Assembly (NCBI RefSeq): GCF_041146395.1
Contig: NC_090996.1
Span: forward strand, 29,598,738 to 29,662,737
DNA: 64,000 bases
Direction of reading: 5' to 3'
Origin: Eulemur rufifrons
Lineage: Eukaryota > Chordata > Mammalia > Primates > Lemuridae
Shown here: in pieces, positions 1 through 12,747 of the stretch
How the letters are laid out: every line of letters starts with the position of its first letter
Position numbering within the stretch: position 1 is the first letter of the stretch
Notes under the pieces: model-generated
What the model saw: the letters and a program-made list of their open reading frames with translations, nothing else
What the model was told of the DNA's origin: nothing
Databases searched by the model: none
Position numbers and translations under genes: made by a program

Positions 1-1790
1 AGGACACAGAAGCATCTCTCGAGCATCTCGTCCTCAATTCCTCAGTGAATCGAGGAAAGAGTTAAATAGGTTCAGAGAAAAACAATCAGCAGGACAGTCC
101 CCGAGTGTCAGGAGGCTGGAGTTGAGGAACCCTGCTTTAGAGCATTATATAAGTAGTCTACAATACGTCCTCATCTCTATTCTCTACATGCTAGATTTCA
201 AACTCCAGAGAAAAGATTCGTGATATGTTTGGGATCAAAGACTCTTTTTTGGACCCATCAGAAGTGACTAGGGGTAGAGTCGTATTGCACTAACATGAGT
301 GGCTCATGGTATTATCCTATGGAGGAATGAAGGAAAGGCAGTCACTAGAAAACAGGGAGAATCCCATGGGATTTCACTATAGTTCATCCCTTAACGTGCG
401 AAAAAATTTACAGTTTTCACCCTCGTGGGGTTTATAGTCCAATGAAATTATGGCATTTATGGAACTATACAGCCAGCTGAGCCAACTGTGTCCCCAGAAG
501 CATTTCCTTCTGTCTCCCTTCCTACTTCATAGCCGGTGATCTCACTGCAGCCCGAGTTTCCTGGCATGGTACCAACCTGCCATTTCCAGACAGGAAAGGC
601 AAAGTCAGCACAGATAGCAGGTTAACACCATAGACGTTCTCAGTGTGAGTAGGACACAAAAGCTCAGGGCATAGGTCAGAAGCCCCATTCAAGAACAGGT
701 GGAGGCTATATTCAGAGACAGTGAGAGAATATGCTGTGCTTGTCCACAGTCGGGAGAGGGAAGTCCAGCAGCCACTACAGTCAAATGCAAAATCCAGATA
801 AGCAGAGGTTAGTGCACAGCGTTGGTGTGAACTTGAACATGGGGCGTAATTCCTTGCAGCTTCTTCTCTTCTCTCTACTCCTAGAATTAAACCCTGGATT
901 CTCACAGTGTCATCAAGCATTTTAAATGTATTTTATATTTAACTCTCAAATAAGAACATCTGATTCTTTGAATTCCCTATAGGGCATTTGTACCTTCCTC
1001 AGGTCACTGGCCATGTTCTCTGCTGTGTAATAATGATTTGTGGCTATGTTGGTCAGCGTTCGCTGTGAAATCTTAGAGGCATGCAGCAATAAACATTTAC
1101 TTTGCTCATGGGAGTGCAGGCTGCGTGGAGAAGCTCTGACTCAGGCTGGGGTGTGTATGATGGCTCTACTTTCTGCTGCAAGCACAAAGGTCAACAGTGT
1201 GGTCTCTGCTCCACGAATGTTTATTCTGGGTCTCAGGCTGAAGGGGCGCCAGTTACCTAGGGGCAGCCCTTTTCCTGGCTATGTCAGAGGCACAGAAAGG
1301 AACACATAACTGCACATGCACATTTCAAATCTCTGCTTTGTCATGTTCGTGTCTGCCAACACCCTCCTGTCTAAAGCAAGTCAGATGGCCATGTCCGTGG
1401 TCAAGGGATTGAAGGTACACACTAATGTTTATGGGAGTAGTTTTGAAGTTTCATGGCAAGAAGTGTGGACATTGAAGAATTGGGGCCAATTGCTTTGTCT
1501 ATCACAGGGGTGCTTAAGCACCCTTACATAGGTGAACTACTCAGCACACAGTTGTCTTGTTTCCAGCATTTATCAAAAAACCCTGAACATAACAGGTAAT
1601 TGGTCAACAAAGGATTGAATGAATAATACATGTCTGTATGAATGGTTGGTGTTGGGATGTATTTCATTTGACAAGATGTGATGGTATCTGTCAGTCTGGT
1701 ATGTGTGATGGGTATCTGTCAATTAAGTGAGTTCTGAGTCTAACTCTACCCACCATTGTCATCACTCTCACAACATCTGTTATGAAACAG

Positions 1791-1965
1791 CTAACACATT
1801 TAGGGACTAGGATATGTCAATCATCATATTGGATGCATCATACGTGTTCTTTCATTTAATCTTCATAGCAGCATTATGAGGTTAAATATTGTTTATGCCC
1901 ATTTTACAGATGAGGAAATTGAAGCTCAGAGGGCTTTTGAGCCCCTTAGCTAGCAGCAAAGCCTC
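1791..1965 (-). repeat. MIR (tRNA-derived SINE)
   Basis: Antisense MIR: 'catttaatcttcatagcagc ... cccattttacagatgaggaa' followed by a reduced 'cttagctagcag' segment. Old and diverged. Confidence 0.75.
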
Positions 1966-2149
1966 TACTTCAGGGACCTTACTCTAGAAGGGGGTCAAAG
2001 TCTTGTTTCATTTAATTCTCTGAGATTTCTATCAAAGGTGACTAATTAAACTTGTGATATTTATAAACCCTTTAGGAAGGAACAATTTAGTGCATATCCA
2101 AACTAAATCTATTGTCCCATTTACAAATACTGCTGTGAAAGAATTGATC

Positions 2150-2303
2150 ATTCTCAGCCTCGGTTTACTCATCTGTTAAAGGGTACAGAAATATTTACCT
2201 GCCAGGGTTGGTGTGAAGACAAAAATGGGACAATACATTGTGAAGCATGTAGCTTAGCACAGCCCCTGGAATGTAGAAATGGTTCAATAAATGTTAGCTG
2301 TCA
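2150..2303 (+). repeat. MIR, sense, 3' end runs into the triplet tract
   Basis: Sense MIR with 'cctcggtttactcatctgtt' and the 3' end 'tagcacagcccctgga ... caataaatgttagct'. Its tail is directly continued by the ATC/CAC tract at 2301. Confidence 0.75.
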
Positions 2304-2718
2304 CCATCATCATCAGCATTATGATCACCACCATCGTCACCATCCTCCTCCTCATTATCATCTCAATATCATCATCACTATGATAATCATCAACACCATC
2401 ATTCTCATTACCATAACCATCGCCTCCACCATCACTCTCATCATTCTCTTCATCATTGTCATCACCATCAACTGCATCCTCATCATGACCATCACCATCA
2501 CCACCATCATCACCATCATCCTCCTCCTCATCATCGCCATTACCACCATCATCACCACCATCATCACCATCACCCTCATCCTCATCATGACCATAACCAT
2601 CACCACCATCACCATCATCATCACTATCATCCTCATCATCATCTCAGTATCACCATCACTATCATCACCATCTCCACCATCATCACTATCATCATCCTTC
2701 TCATCGTTACCATCACGG
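2301..2718. repeat. Long imperfect (CAT/CAC/CTC)n triplet tract
   Basis: About 420 bp of trinucleotide units, mainly CAT, CAC and CTC, with scattered interruptions. The pyrimidine/A-only composition of this strand gives artificial open frames on both strands (Ile/Thr-rich on +, Met/Val-rich on -), which should not be read as genes. It begins at the end of a MIR, whose 3' tail probably seeded it. Confidence 0.95.
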
Positions 2719-3139
2719 TAATCTCCCTCTCCTCCTCCTTATCGCCATAGTTGTCGATGCACAACTCTCATATCAAACACAACTTCTCTAATGTTGTTTT
2801 GGCAATAATATAATCAAGTGAGTATCATGGAAACCACCTTTGTGGTGCTGGACAGAAAACGTTCTCTTTGTGGCAAATAAAAAATGAAAAGTGTTTGCAT
2901 CCAGGTAGGCCAGAGGTTTGTTCCTTGGACCTACAGAACACGTAGGTTCTCATATTTCAAGTCTGGGCTCACTGCTTTCCTGGCCAGACTGTGGGGTTGG
3001 GAAATGAGTCTTCCCAGCTTCGTCTCTAGAGGCCATCTGGAGGCAACGACATGGGAGAGAAAATGACGCTGCTCCAGAGGGCATCTTAAGATAATCTTCC
3101 CAGAAAGCCATGTCCAATTCTGAATGTCTCTCTAGGAGT

Positions 3140-3400
3140 AAATACATGAATTAACACAGCTGCATAAATATTTCACTTATCTTATGCAGCTTCAGCAGGA
3201 TTAATTATGCTCTAAAATTAGACCTGTGAAGAGCACAGTGCCGAGCGGTACCTAATTATTATTCATCCTCTAGAATGGAGTGTTTATCTCTTGTTATAGA
3301 GTAGCTTCAGTGGACAATTATGAGTCTAATTAGTGTCAAAAGTATAAAAAAATTTCCTAATGAGCTGTATAAATATAACCTTTGAGGGGAGCGTTTGTTG
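3140..3400. other. Candidate conserved noncoding element, rich in TAAT cores
   Basis: Repeat-free stretch with TAAT/ATTA homeodomain-type cores packed close together: 'ggattaattatgc', 'aaaattagacc', 'cctaattattattcat', 'gtctaattagtg', 'cctaatgagctg'. An enhancer in a neuronal gene's intron would be a reasonable guess, but conservation could not be tested here. Confidence 0.3.
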
Positions 3401-3779
3401 ATTGGGGGAACCTCTTACGTGAAGCCTGCCATGCATTTCCCCAGGAAAAAGGGCTACTAATCTGCCTTGAGGGGTGTACGGGATCACAGTAACACTTTGC
3501 CTTTCTTTTCCCATCTAATTTTGTCCTTTCTGAAATGATGGCATGCACCAGGGGACCTATGGCTCTCAGTAGTTCCTTAACAACACTCACAGGTACTTTT
3601 CAGCATTGGTCAGCATGAATACCCAATAATTACAAAGAATCAGATAACTTTTATAGGCACTAATGTTCCAGGAGGGGATATCATAGTCTTTTTCTTCTTT
3701 CCTTTGAAGAACTTACAATCTAGTTGGTTGACAATATATAAACTTAAAATATCTAATCTTATAATAAAAACACATTTAT

Positions 3780-3850
3780 AATACCTCACACACATGAATT
3801 TGTATATACATATATGTGGACACACAAACACATACACATATATATGTATG
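3780..3850. repeat. Mixed CA/TA simple repeat
   Basis: Degenerate dinucleotide stretch ('cacacacatgaat', 'tatatacatatatgtgg', 'cacatatatatgtatg'). Confidence 0.7.
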
Positions 3851-4399
3851 TTCTTCTTAGGTGTCTTGGGTAAATGAGAGAGTGGCCAAGGAGAAATATG
3901 AGACATACTAGGTTTTTTTAATGGGAGAATGGAAGGACAGAATGAGTCAGAAAGCAAACAAGTGTAGTGAGATTTAGACCAAGAATAGAATGGGGCAGAG
4001 TTCACAGAAGCCCCAGCCATTTACTCATCCAGCAACCGACAAATCTCCACAGAGTCCCAGATTCTCCCTGGCACCTAGACGGTGGCACTTGCATGAGAAC
4101 ATACAGGCTGAGCGAGCCTGGGACTTAACGAGTGGCATTTCTGGCTTCCAAGTAAAGGTGAACAGGGGATCTTTTAGGTCCCATCCATCTCAGGGATTTT
4201 GTGATAGTTTTATATAATTCTGGGATTTGAAGAGGCAGAAGGAAGATCATAAAGGTCAAAACCCTCTTGATGTACAAGAGCCAGAAAAAAGATATTGAGG
4301 AGACCAAGATTGTATAACTATATTATTCAAAACAAGTGATGCTAAGGAAAGGGAAGGAAACGATTGTTTATGAGCCCCTAGTCTGTGTCCAACCTCATG

Positions 4400-4512
4400 C
4401 CCACATCACATGTAATGTTCTGGTAACTCTTTATGTAACATTCCGGAGTAGACTTATTATCTCCACTTTGCAGAGCAGGAAGATGAGGCTCGGTTGGCTT
4501 AAGGCAGCTAGA
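4400..4512 (-). repeat. MIR fragment
   Basis: Reverse-orientation MIR core, 'ttattatctccactttgcag' followed by 'gatgaggctcgg' and 'cttaaggcagctag'. Confidence 0.6.
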
Positions 4513-4640
4513 GCAGAGCGTCTCCCAACTTCACCACGAACAGCAGTCACCCAGGGGGTCTTGCTATAAAGCAAAGCTTCTGTTTCAGTGGGTCTGGGGT
4601 GGAGCCTGAGACCCTGCATTTCTGACAAGCTCCATGGCGC
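4513..4640. repeat. MER5A/B-like hAT DNA transposon remnant
   Basis: 'cagcagtcacccagggggtc' ... 'ttcagtgggtctggggtgga' ... 'ctgcatttctgacaagctcc' matches the near-palindromic MER5 consensus as I remember it. Orientation is ambiguous because the family is almost symmetrical. Confidence 0.7.
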
Positions 4641-4849
4641 CAGTCCATGGACAACACCCAGCGCAGATTTTTTTAATAGATGTAAAAATTGAACCAAGTT
4701 CATCTGATTCCATTTCTGATCATCTTTCCATGAAACCACGCTGCAGGGAGAAATCTTAGTTGCTGGTGGCCAGGTCATTTTAGCTATAAGTAATATTTTT
4801 TAGCACTGAGAAGCATTTAATCTTTCTCTTTGTACTTTGGTACAAAGTT

Positions 4850-5230
4850 TTCATGGTTGTGGATTTATTTTTAAACTCAGAAATATATTACTTGTCTCTG
4901 AAATGTTGTCTAAGTTCATTGAACAAACAAAATTAAATATATACATGTTTATCATATATTTTTATGAGCTATTTACATGGTATATTTCATTATACCTATA
5001 TCATATTTAGGTATGTGTAGTAGATATTACATATAAAATATTTTAAGGCTATGGTACATATATCTCTTATATTAATGTTGTATTAATAGAGTGATCAACT
5101 CCACTAATTTTGCCAGGACTCTCCCAGTTTTAAAACTAGTTAGTAACCCTAATTATATTTGGGCATATATGATAGATGTCATATATGAAATATTTGAAAG
5201 ATACTATATAGATATATAATTTTAGTTCAT
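4850..5230. other. AT-rich low-complexity region
   Basis: Dense TATA/ATAT words without a clear unit, for example 'catatatgaaatatttgaaa'. No gene or named repeat recognised. Confidence 0.7.
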
Positions 5231-6184
5231 TGGGTTCCCTCTGTCCCTTTTGTGCTGCAACTTTGCCAGCAGTCATCTAAAGATTCATCCAGATTGTTAA
5301 CAGGTTGGAAAGGACCACAAGTTCTGCTCTTGTATCATAAGAAATCTTGCTACAATTGACTCTAGAGCTTTGGAAAACCCCAACCCAGGATATAGATGCT
5401 CACAGATCTTGGAGTGGGGAACCTGGGAGGGGTGTCTGTGGAGAAGCCCCCACCTTATCTCTGAATGGATCCATGCTGGCGTTGAGATTCCTCTATTTGT
5501 TGGCCGCTCTGCCACTGAAGTATGCAGGTTGGCATCTGATGGTGAGGGACCCCACACTGCCAGGCGGAGTAAAGAGCATTTGTGTGATTGCATAAGTTCT
5601 AATATCTAATTAGACTTCTCATAAATTGCTGTAGGCCACTAAATGGGTTACTAATATCCTCAGCTCTGCCCTTGTCCAACTTCCCAACGTCTTAGGCTGA
5701 CGTCTGAGTCTTGGGGAGAGCTGGACACTCCTGCAGCTTGGACAGTGATGACCATGCACACCCATTCTGAGGACAGCACATCCCTGAGAGGCCCTCACAG
5801 CCCATCTTCTCAGGGTTGGCTTAGGGATGGCATGACAGCGTGGGTTGAGGACATCTCTGAAGACCCCACCTCTAAATACTTTTCCTATTCAACTTTCCTA
5901 AATTCCACCATTTGAAATTTTATCGGATAAGCATGGACTGTTTGATGAAGGCCCCTTTAAAAATGGAATTCCTCCTTCCCTCTTCTCCTAACCCATTTCC
6001 TGGTTTGACATTGACCCACCCGGCAGCCTCTGTGATCCTCCATGTAGTCTCCCAGAGAGACCTATAAGCTAGATACCCTTCCTATTAAACTCCTGTAGAT
6101 CCGTGCTTATAGCATTCCTGTGGCATTTAGCAAAGCAAGAGAAGGGAAGTGAGTAAGAAGAAGGTTCTACAATTTCCTCGTGGT

Positions 6185-6310
6185 GATACCTTCAGCAAAT
6201 TAATTTCTTTGAATCTCAGTTTTAAATCAGAATTGTTTAAGGATTAAATGTGAAAACAAACATCAGGCAACCAGCCTGGTACCTGGCACATGTTAGATCC
6301 CAGCTCATTG
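6185..6310 (+). repeat. MIR fragment
   Basis: 'tttgaatctcagttttaaat ... aaggattaaatgtgaaaaca ... ctggtacctggcacatgtta' follows the sense MIR 3' half. Confidence 0.55.
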
Positions 6311-6334
6311 GTGGCCCCTCTGTGTCCCGTGGCC

Positions 6335-6480
6335 CACTTGAGTGCACTGCATTGTGAGTCCCTTGAGGGCATACACCATCCATGTCCATCCCTGTTGCCC
6401 CTCCTGTCCCCCAGGACTCACAGCTGAGCTTGGCACACAGCAGGTGCTCAAACAATATTTGTTAAATGAATGAATGAATT
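6335..6480 (+). repeat. L2 LINE 3' end
   Basis: 'tgtgagtcccttgagggcat', 'cttggcacacagcaggtgct' and the terminal 'gttaaatgaatgaatga' are the characteristic L2 3' end in sense orientation. Confidence 0.75.
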
Positions 6481-6827
6481 TGAAAATGCTGCAGACATAT
6501 ACTTTTGCAGGATTTATGTCACCAATTGAGTATCTTCTCCAATGAAGGGGACATTGCTTTGTTTAGGAATGACATTAGACACCTCTAGAGAGTTGCAAGG
6601 AGGTAACCATGAAACCACTGCCCAATATGACAATCTTCCCAAGCCTCTTGCCCCACTGTATTCACTATAAGACAGAGGCAAATTCCTTCATTGTTTAATT
6701 TGTGTATTATTGTGGTCATAGATCCCCATTAATCTCTTTAACAAAATCCTCTGGGATATATATAACCAGCAAGACCATATATTTCCTGGCTCTTAGAACG
6801 GGAGTGGATACAAACTGCTACTAAGTC

Positions 6828-6940
6828 CAGTAATAGGGAAACTGAAGCCAGAAGGGGATATGACCTTACCCAAGGTTGTACACCGAGGAGTGGCAGAGTT
6901 GGGCCTAAACCCCAGATTTCCTGCCTCCTAGGCCAATTAT
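6828..6940 (-). repeat. MIR fragment
   Basis: 'agggaaactgaagccagaag ... cccaaggttgtacacc ... agtggcagagttgggcct' is the antisense MIR 5' half. Confidence 0.65.
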
Positions 6941-8236
6941 ATATTAAACACAAAACAAAGGGAAAACAGAACCTTTAATGATCCCTTGTCCTGTTCCTCT
7001 GGGGAAGACTTGACCTCTGTGGTAGGAGCGAGGGGTGAGGAGGACAGTTGGGGTATCCTCAGCCATAGTGGCTGGCAACACAACCCAAATCATAAAAGCC
7101 TCCAGTAGAACGAGCTCTGCTGTCCCCAGGCCCCTCCTCCTTCCCTGCAGCACGGTAGAGGGAGGACAGGAGAGGCAACGTGGACTCACAAACACTTACT
7201 TTGTTTGTCTTAGGGAAGACCACACTAATGGAGGAACCGCAGGCAGGTTTCATGTCCAAAATGTTGTCAAGCACATATGCTTGGTTTAGATCTTTGACAA
7301 ACCAAGGCTGCTCACATCATCTCACTCTCTCCTTTGTAAGCATCTCCCAAGCTCTAGCCCGAATCCCTACCCCAAGGAGGAGCTTGTGAATAAAGCTGTG
7401 TTGTTCCACCCTTGATTCCTGTTCTACTTCACTGACATGTGGTTTTGTTCATTGCGATGTCATTAGCATAAATAGAGAACTCTAAAACCCTGGCAACCCA
7501 GAGTGACATTTGCACGGTTTCATCTTAACCAGATCCTCTCTCTGCCAAACTGGGTTGAACTCCCACTGTGTTCTTTGCTGGGTTTACTCCTGTAGTCCTA
7601 AGAATTTAAATACTTGAAAGCTTCCTTCTTAATGTCTCTCTTTCTCTTTCTCTAACACTGTATTTCACATATCTTACCAACTAAGGCTTGTTTTCTAAAT
7701 TCTCTAATTTCAGCCACTAATTCAGGTGTTCACACGTAACTGTCAGCAACATACATCAGCACTCCTGGTTCTTCTGTGCCCACCAGATCAAAGGAGGGTC
7801 TAGGATTCGGCCTCTTTAATCAGGAACCCAGGAGGGAGTAGCCAGGGATGGTACCTGCGGGGGCCCAGCAATTAAAAACATGGGGCTGAAATCTGTGCTC
7901 CATTCTGCTGGTTTGTGATCAAGGGGGTAACAAGAGAAAGGGCGTTTTCCTCAGCATTTGGCAAAACCCATGGCCCAGATAGAGCCATGGCCTGTCTTTG
8001 AAAATGTGGTTTTACTGAAATGCAGTCACATCCATTCTCTTACGTGTTATCTGTGGCTGACTTCACACTACAGCAACAGCGTGGAGTCGTTGCAACAGAA
8101 ACCACATGACCTACAAAGCCCAAAATATTTGCTGTCTGGCTCTTTATAGAAAACGTTTGGTGCCACCTGACCTAGACTGTCTGGAGAAAGGTAAGAAAGG
8201 CAGAGGAGACTGAATGTTGCAGTTTGTCCCATTCTC

Positions 8237-8510
8237 CTAAGGGAAGGGAGAAGATTGAGATGAGAAACAGAAGAAAGAAAAGGCAAGTGGGATGAGAAAG
8301 GAAAAAGGGACAGAGATATATTAGGGAGAAATTAGAGGGGAAAAAAAGAAGGAAGAGGAAGAAGAAAATGATGAAGGATAAAGAAGAAGAGAAAAGAGCA
8401 GAGTCACCAAGGAAGGAAAGAGGGAAGAAAGGAGGCTATAGGAAAAGAAGAGGTAAAAGAAAGGGAGAGGTAAGGCTAAGAAGGAAGGAATGGGAGAGGA
8501 GAGGCTGTAT
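8237..8510. repeat. Polypurine (A/G) low-complexity tract
   Basis: About 270 bp with almost only A and G on this strand (GAAGAAGA, GGAAAG and GGGAGAGG words). Long purine mirror-like tracts can form triplex DNA; nothing here suggests a coding role. Confidence 0.9.
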
Positions 8511-8954
8511 TGAGCCTGGGCATCCATGGAGCAGGCTGGATTTGTTAAGCTGAGAATCAGCCACACTGCAGGTGAAATTCAAGAAGACTCAGGGCCGCCC
8601 ACTGCCTTGTCTCAGCTCCAGGCCAGTGGTGCAAGGCACAGACCACCAACTGACTCTCTCCTGCCTTGAGGTGTCTCATCTGCCTCCTGCTGGCTTCTCC
8701 TGCCAGCAGTTCTTCCTGACATAGGTCCCTGTGTCCTCAGATGACTCAGCAACACCCTAATGCAACCAGCAGCCTCAGCCCATTTAAAGAAATAAATGCA
8801 AAATAAGGATTTGGGGGCTGGGGAGGTGGTTGAGGGAGGGGAGGTGCAGAGAATCTGAGAACCCCCTTTAAGGGCATGGGACAGCTTTCCATTGCTCTTC
8901 ATGGAAGTAGTTCAAAGCTACCATGATTATTATTGTTTTTATAGAAATTTATGA

Positions 8955-9185
8955 CAAATAACACTTATGGAGCGGTAACTACGTGTCACCAAATCATCTA
9001 AGTCTTTACATGTATTCATTTCATTTGATCCTCACAGTGATTAAATGGCACGAGTTATGATTATTAAGCCCTGTTTAGAGATGAGGGAACTGAATCACAT
9101 GTAGGTTTAGTAAGGTGTTCAGGATCACCCAGCCAAGTGGCAGATCTGAGAACCTATGCACGAGGGCTCTAGGATCTTTGCTTGA
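8955..9185 (-). repeat. MIR, nearly full length
   Basis: 'catttcatttgatcctcaca', 'gtttagagatgagggaactg' and 'cacccagccaagtggcagat' in order make an antisense MIR. Confidence 0.75.
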
Positions 9186-10004
9186 ACCGTTATGCAATAT
9201 TGTTTCTCCTTTAGCTGCTGTAATCCTCGCAGGCATCTTGTAAGGCAGGTTTTCTCATCTGGAAAGGTGAGATATAAACACAGATTTGTCAGACCCCAGA
9301 TTCAGTGTTCCTCTTTTACTAATGGGACAACATCAGTTCCCTGCAGATGATCCTGGGCAAAATAACTTGCTGGCAGAGGTTGAGGGTGGGAGAGAAAGTG
9401 ATCTACACATTTTTTCATTTTTCCACGGTGAAGGAGACCTATCTGTTTCTCAGGCCCTGGCACCAGGGGAACAGGCCCAGCCTAATTTTTGAGATCATTC
9501 AACCCTGGCAGTTTGGGGAAAACTCGGGACCCAGAAGCAAGAGATGAGAAGGAATGAAACAAGGACAGAATGTAACTCAGGCAAGTCAGATGTTTGGCCC
9601 CGATACAGGCTTACAGCGCAGCCTCCCCGGGTTCACAAAGGCCTGCCTGGGTTGCCAGAATTGCTTATTCCCCACAGAGCTCCTTGGAACTGCATAATCC
9701 CCAGCATTTCAGAAAGTTATTGTTCCTTGCTAAAAAGTGTTTTAATCAAATTGAGACTTCAAAGGCAGAAATCACAGTAGGGGCTGAGCTAGGCTACTCT
9801 GTAAATCACCAACTTTCTAATCAAGTTAGGAAGGACTGGGTGCCTTTGACAAATCCTCCAATTGATTCACCCATTTTTTCATTTGTTCATTCATTCTCCC
9901 TTCTAGTCATTCATTCAAAAAAGAATAATGGAGCAGCTTCTAAATTCCAGGTGATGGGATATAAAAATGATTAAACACTCCTCCTCTAGCGCCCTTCCTT
10001 ACGA

Positions 10005-10140
10005 AGACGCTTTTGACATTTTTGTGTCCAACAGAATCACGTGGGGAGCCTGTTGAAATATAGTTACCTAATTTTAGCCCCCTAGAGGTATTTTTACATC
10101 CTCTCTGGGTGAGTCTAGTACATAATAATATTTAAGAATC
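10005..10140. repeat. Diverged MER5-like remnant
   Basis: 'acagaatcacgtggggagcc ... ttttagccccctagagg' resembles MER5; the second half is too diverged to be sure. Confidence 0.45.
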
Positions 10141-11589
10141 ACTCTTTAGATTCACAATATTTAGTATTTAGAAACATCTTATTCTCTGATTGGCAAATAT
10201 TGGCAATCGGTGGCCAAAGAGATCACCCAATTGGGGTCCGTGATATCGGGTCTTTGCCCTGTGTTTTGTTCACCCTCCTTCTCTCAGGGCTCCTAATTGG
10301 GTCTACACAGAGACCTTGGTGATTATGAAAACCTGAGCAATAAATGATGTGGAACTTCTGAGCGTCAGTCTGCCCAGCAGCCTCAGTAAGGACCACAGGA
10401 GATATGAGGTAGGCTATGAATGGAAGAAGTAGTCAAATAGGCTTTAATGTGAAGCTGCCTCATTCAGGAAGGATCAAAATAGACATGAAAGTTTTTATTG
10501 CTTCCAAAGATTTCATTTTCATTTATTGACTATAATAACTTGTTAAAAATAAAGCAGGCAAGACTGAAGGCTCCACATTTAGGCAGGCCCTGAGCCAGCT
10601 CTTCTATTGATTGAATTGGATCTGGAACCAGATTTGGACGCGATGGCTCTCCTTACGCACGTAGATGTGGTCTCATTTGAAACCACCAGGGAAGTGTGGC
10701 TGAAGACCATTGATGGAGTCTAATTTTTTATATGGATTTCATTTTTGCGCCTACCCTATGTGGATGGCTTTTGCATGCACATAAGCCTCATTTGTACACA
10801 ACGATAGCGGATTTGATGATATATACTCCAAGGGTGTGATGATTAATGGCCATTTTGATGCCCCAGCAACTAAGTCACTTTGACTCTCCTGTGACCTAAA
10901 GACTACGTCCAGGGCAAACTATTTATTCAGAAATGCGATGTTTTCAAAGCAGAAATGTGTCAGTTCTAAGCATAGATTAGCAATAAAGGGCTTAACTGCT
11001 TCCCCATTGGCCTGTGACCAGATGGTACCATAAAAATTAGACTTGTTTATCTCCCTCCTAATTTTAACTAGAGACATATTTGGAATAGTAATGGAACAGT
11101 ATTTACTTGAGAAACATAAAATCCGTCAATATCCTGGAGAGCCATTGACTGTTCCTATGTGTTAAAACTCCAGGGGTTTTCATTTGCATTAAGTTTGCAG
11201 CAAATTTCCCAACAGGCCTATTGAGATCCAGAGTCTCGGTGTTGGTTTTCAATCCGACACCGGGATTCGAGCAAGGTCAGTGGTGCAAACCTGTGCCCGA
11301 CAAGCAGTGAATCGCTCCAACCAGGGAAAGTCAAATGTCAGGAGAACCATCAGAGTGGAAACAGGCATAATGAATGGCTTGCTGGTAAGTCAAACATTGA
11401 TGTCACATAGCCTTGTGCAAGATTTACGGGATGGATAAGTGGTGCCCAAATCCCTCTCAGTCTATATTTTTTAAGCATTTTCATTTAGAAAGGCAATATT
11501 TTATACATACATACACACACACATACACATATTTATATACACACACAAACCCCAATGTCCAGTTAATGTTTATACAGCTGTGGAGCTGT

Positions 11590-12110
11590 CCCCAGACGAA
11601 GATATAGAATGTGAGCAGCATCCCAGAAAGCTCCTTCATGGTCCCTGCCAGCCAATATTCTCCCCAAAGTAACCAACATTCTGCCCTCCATGACTGTGGA
11701 TTGGTTTTGCTTCCCTTTGCACTTCACACAAATGGTGGACTCATACAATATATTTCCATTTATGTCTTTTATGACATTAACACGTATTACTGCATGTAGC
11801 CACAACATTTTCATTGCCGTGTGGTATTTTATTATACAAATATGCCATAATTTATCAATTTTGCTATTCGTGGGCATTTGAATCATTTCTAGAATTTGTC
11901 TGCTTTGGGCATCCTTGTACATTAATTTTTCTGTTCATGAAGGCGCTTACTTGTTTGGGAATGTACCTAGGTATGAAATTGCTGGGTCACAGAGTGCATA
12001 TAGTCAGCTTTAGTGGAGGTTTCCAAGCAGTTTTCAGAAGACGTACAACCCATTTACATTCTCACTAGCAGTGCGTGTGGCTCCTCCAATTTCTGACTGC
12101 CCTTTTCCTA
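11590..12110 (-). repeat. L1M LINE fragment (ORF2 3' end and 3' UTR), antisense
   Basis: On this strand the order is 'gtggactcatacaatatatt', 'gtggtattttattatacaaa', 'tgtacctaggtatgaaattg', 'ctgggtcacagagtgcatat' and 'acccatttacattctcacta'. That is the reverse complement of the 3' end of mammalian L1 ORF2. It is an old copy with many substitutions and no open frame. The element at 63490-64000 is from the same region of a similar L1. Confidence 0.75.
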
Positions 12111-12204
12111 CCTTCTATGAGAAAGGTAAAACAGGCTTGTGCAACTGGACTCTGGGTGTGTTCACCAGTGGCTGTGTGGTTGGATGTTCTTGTATGATTA
12201 TAGC

Positions 12205-12345
12205 CAATTATGTAGAGATTCAAATTCTTTTCCCAGCTTAAACATTGACTTATTTTGTGACCTTGGGGCACATAAGCTGACCTCAGATTCATCATCAGTA
12301 GAACGGGGCCAGAGGACTGTAGCGTCTGCCCCACATCTTTCCTGA
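12205..12345 (+). repeat. MIR fragment
   Basis: 'ttgtgaccttggggcacata' then 'ctcagattcatcatcagtag' fits the sense MIR core. Confidence 0.6.
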
Positions 12346-12644
12346 GTTGGAATATAAATCTAACTACTCATCTGTCCCCGTATGTTCTTCCACCCATTCC
12401 GGGCCATGGTCTCACCTCACCTGGTGTTTCAGACTTGAGGTGAGGGACGGGAGCCAGAGGAGCACCCCCATACCTAAGGGGCAGTGATATCATCAAAGGG
12501 GCAGCTGAGAGCTCTCTAAAGTCAAAACCCAGCCCTCCCCACCATCCCAGAGTCCCCTATGAAAAGAAAAACAGTCTTCCTTCTGCTGCAGTTACGGACC
12601 ACACTGACAGCTGGCATAGGGTCCTTTCCATAAAGGGTCTCCGT

Positions 12645-12747
12645 TCTCCCTTCTGTCCCTCTCTCTTCTCCTCTTTTCCTCCCATCCTACCTCTTTCCTC
12701 TCCCCTCTTTTTCCCTTTCTACTCTCTCCTTCTCTGCTTCATCCCAC
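12645..12747. repeat. Pyrimidine-rich (CT)n-like tract
   Basis: About 100 bp of nearly pure C/T ('cctctctcttctcctctttt' and on). A second, shorter CT tract lies at 13139-13205. Confidence 0.85.

Noticed and set aside
2358..2721. Open frames on both strands at the triplet tract
   Set aside because: The Ile/Thr and Met/Val low-complexity peptides are direct translations of the CAT/CAC repeat.
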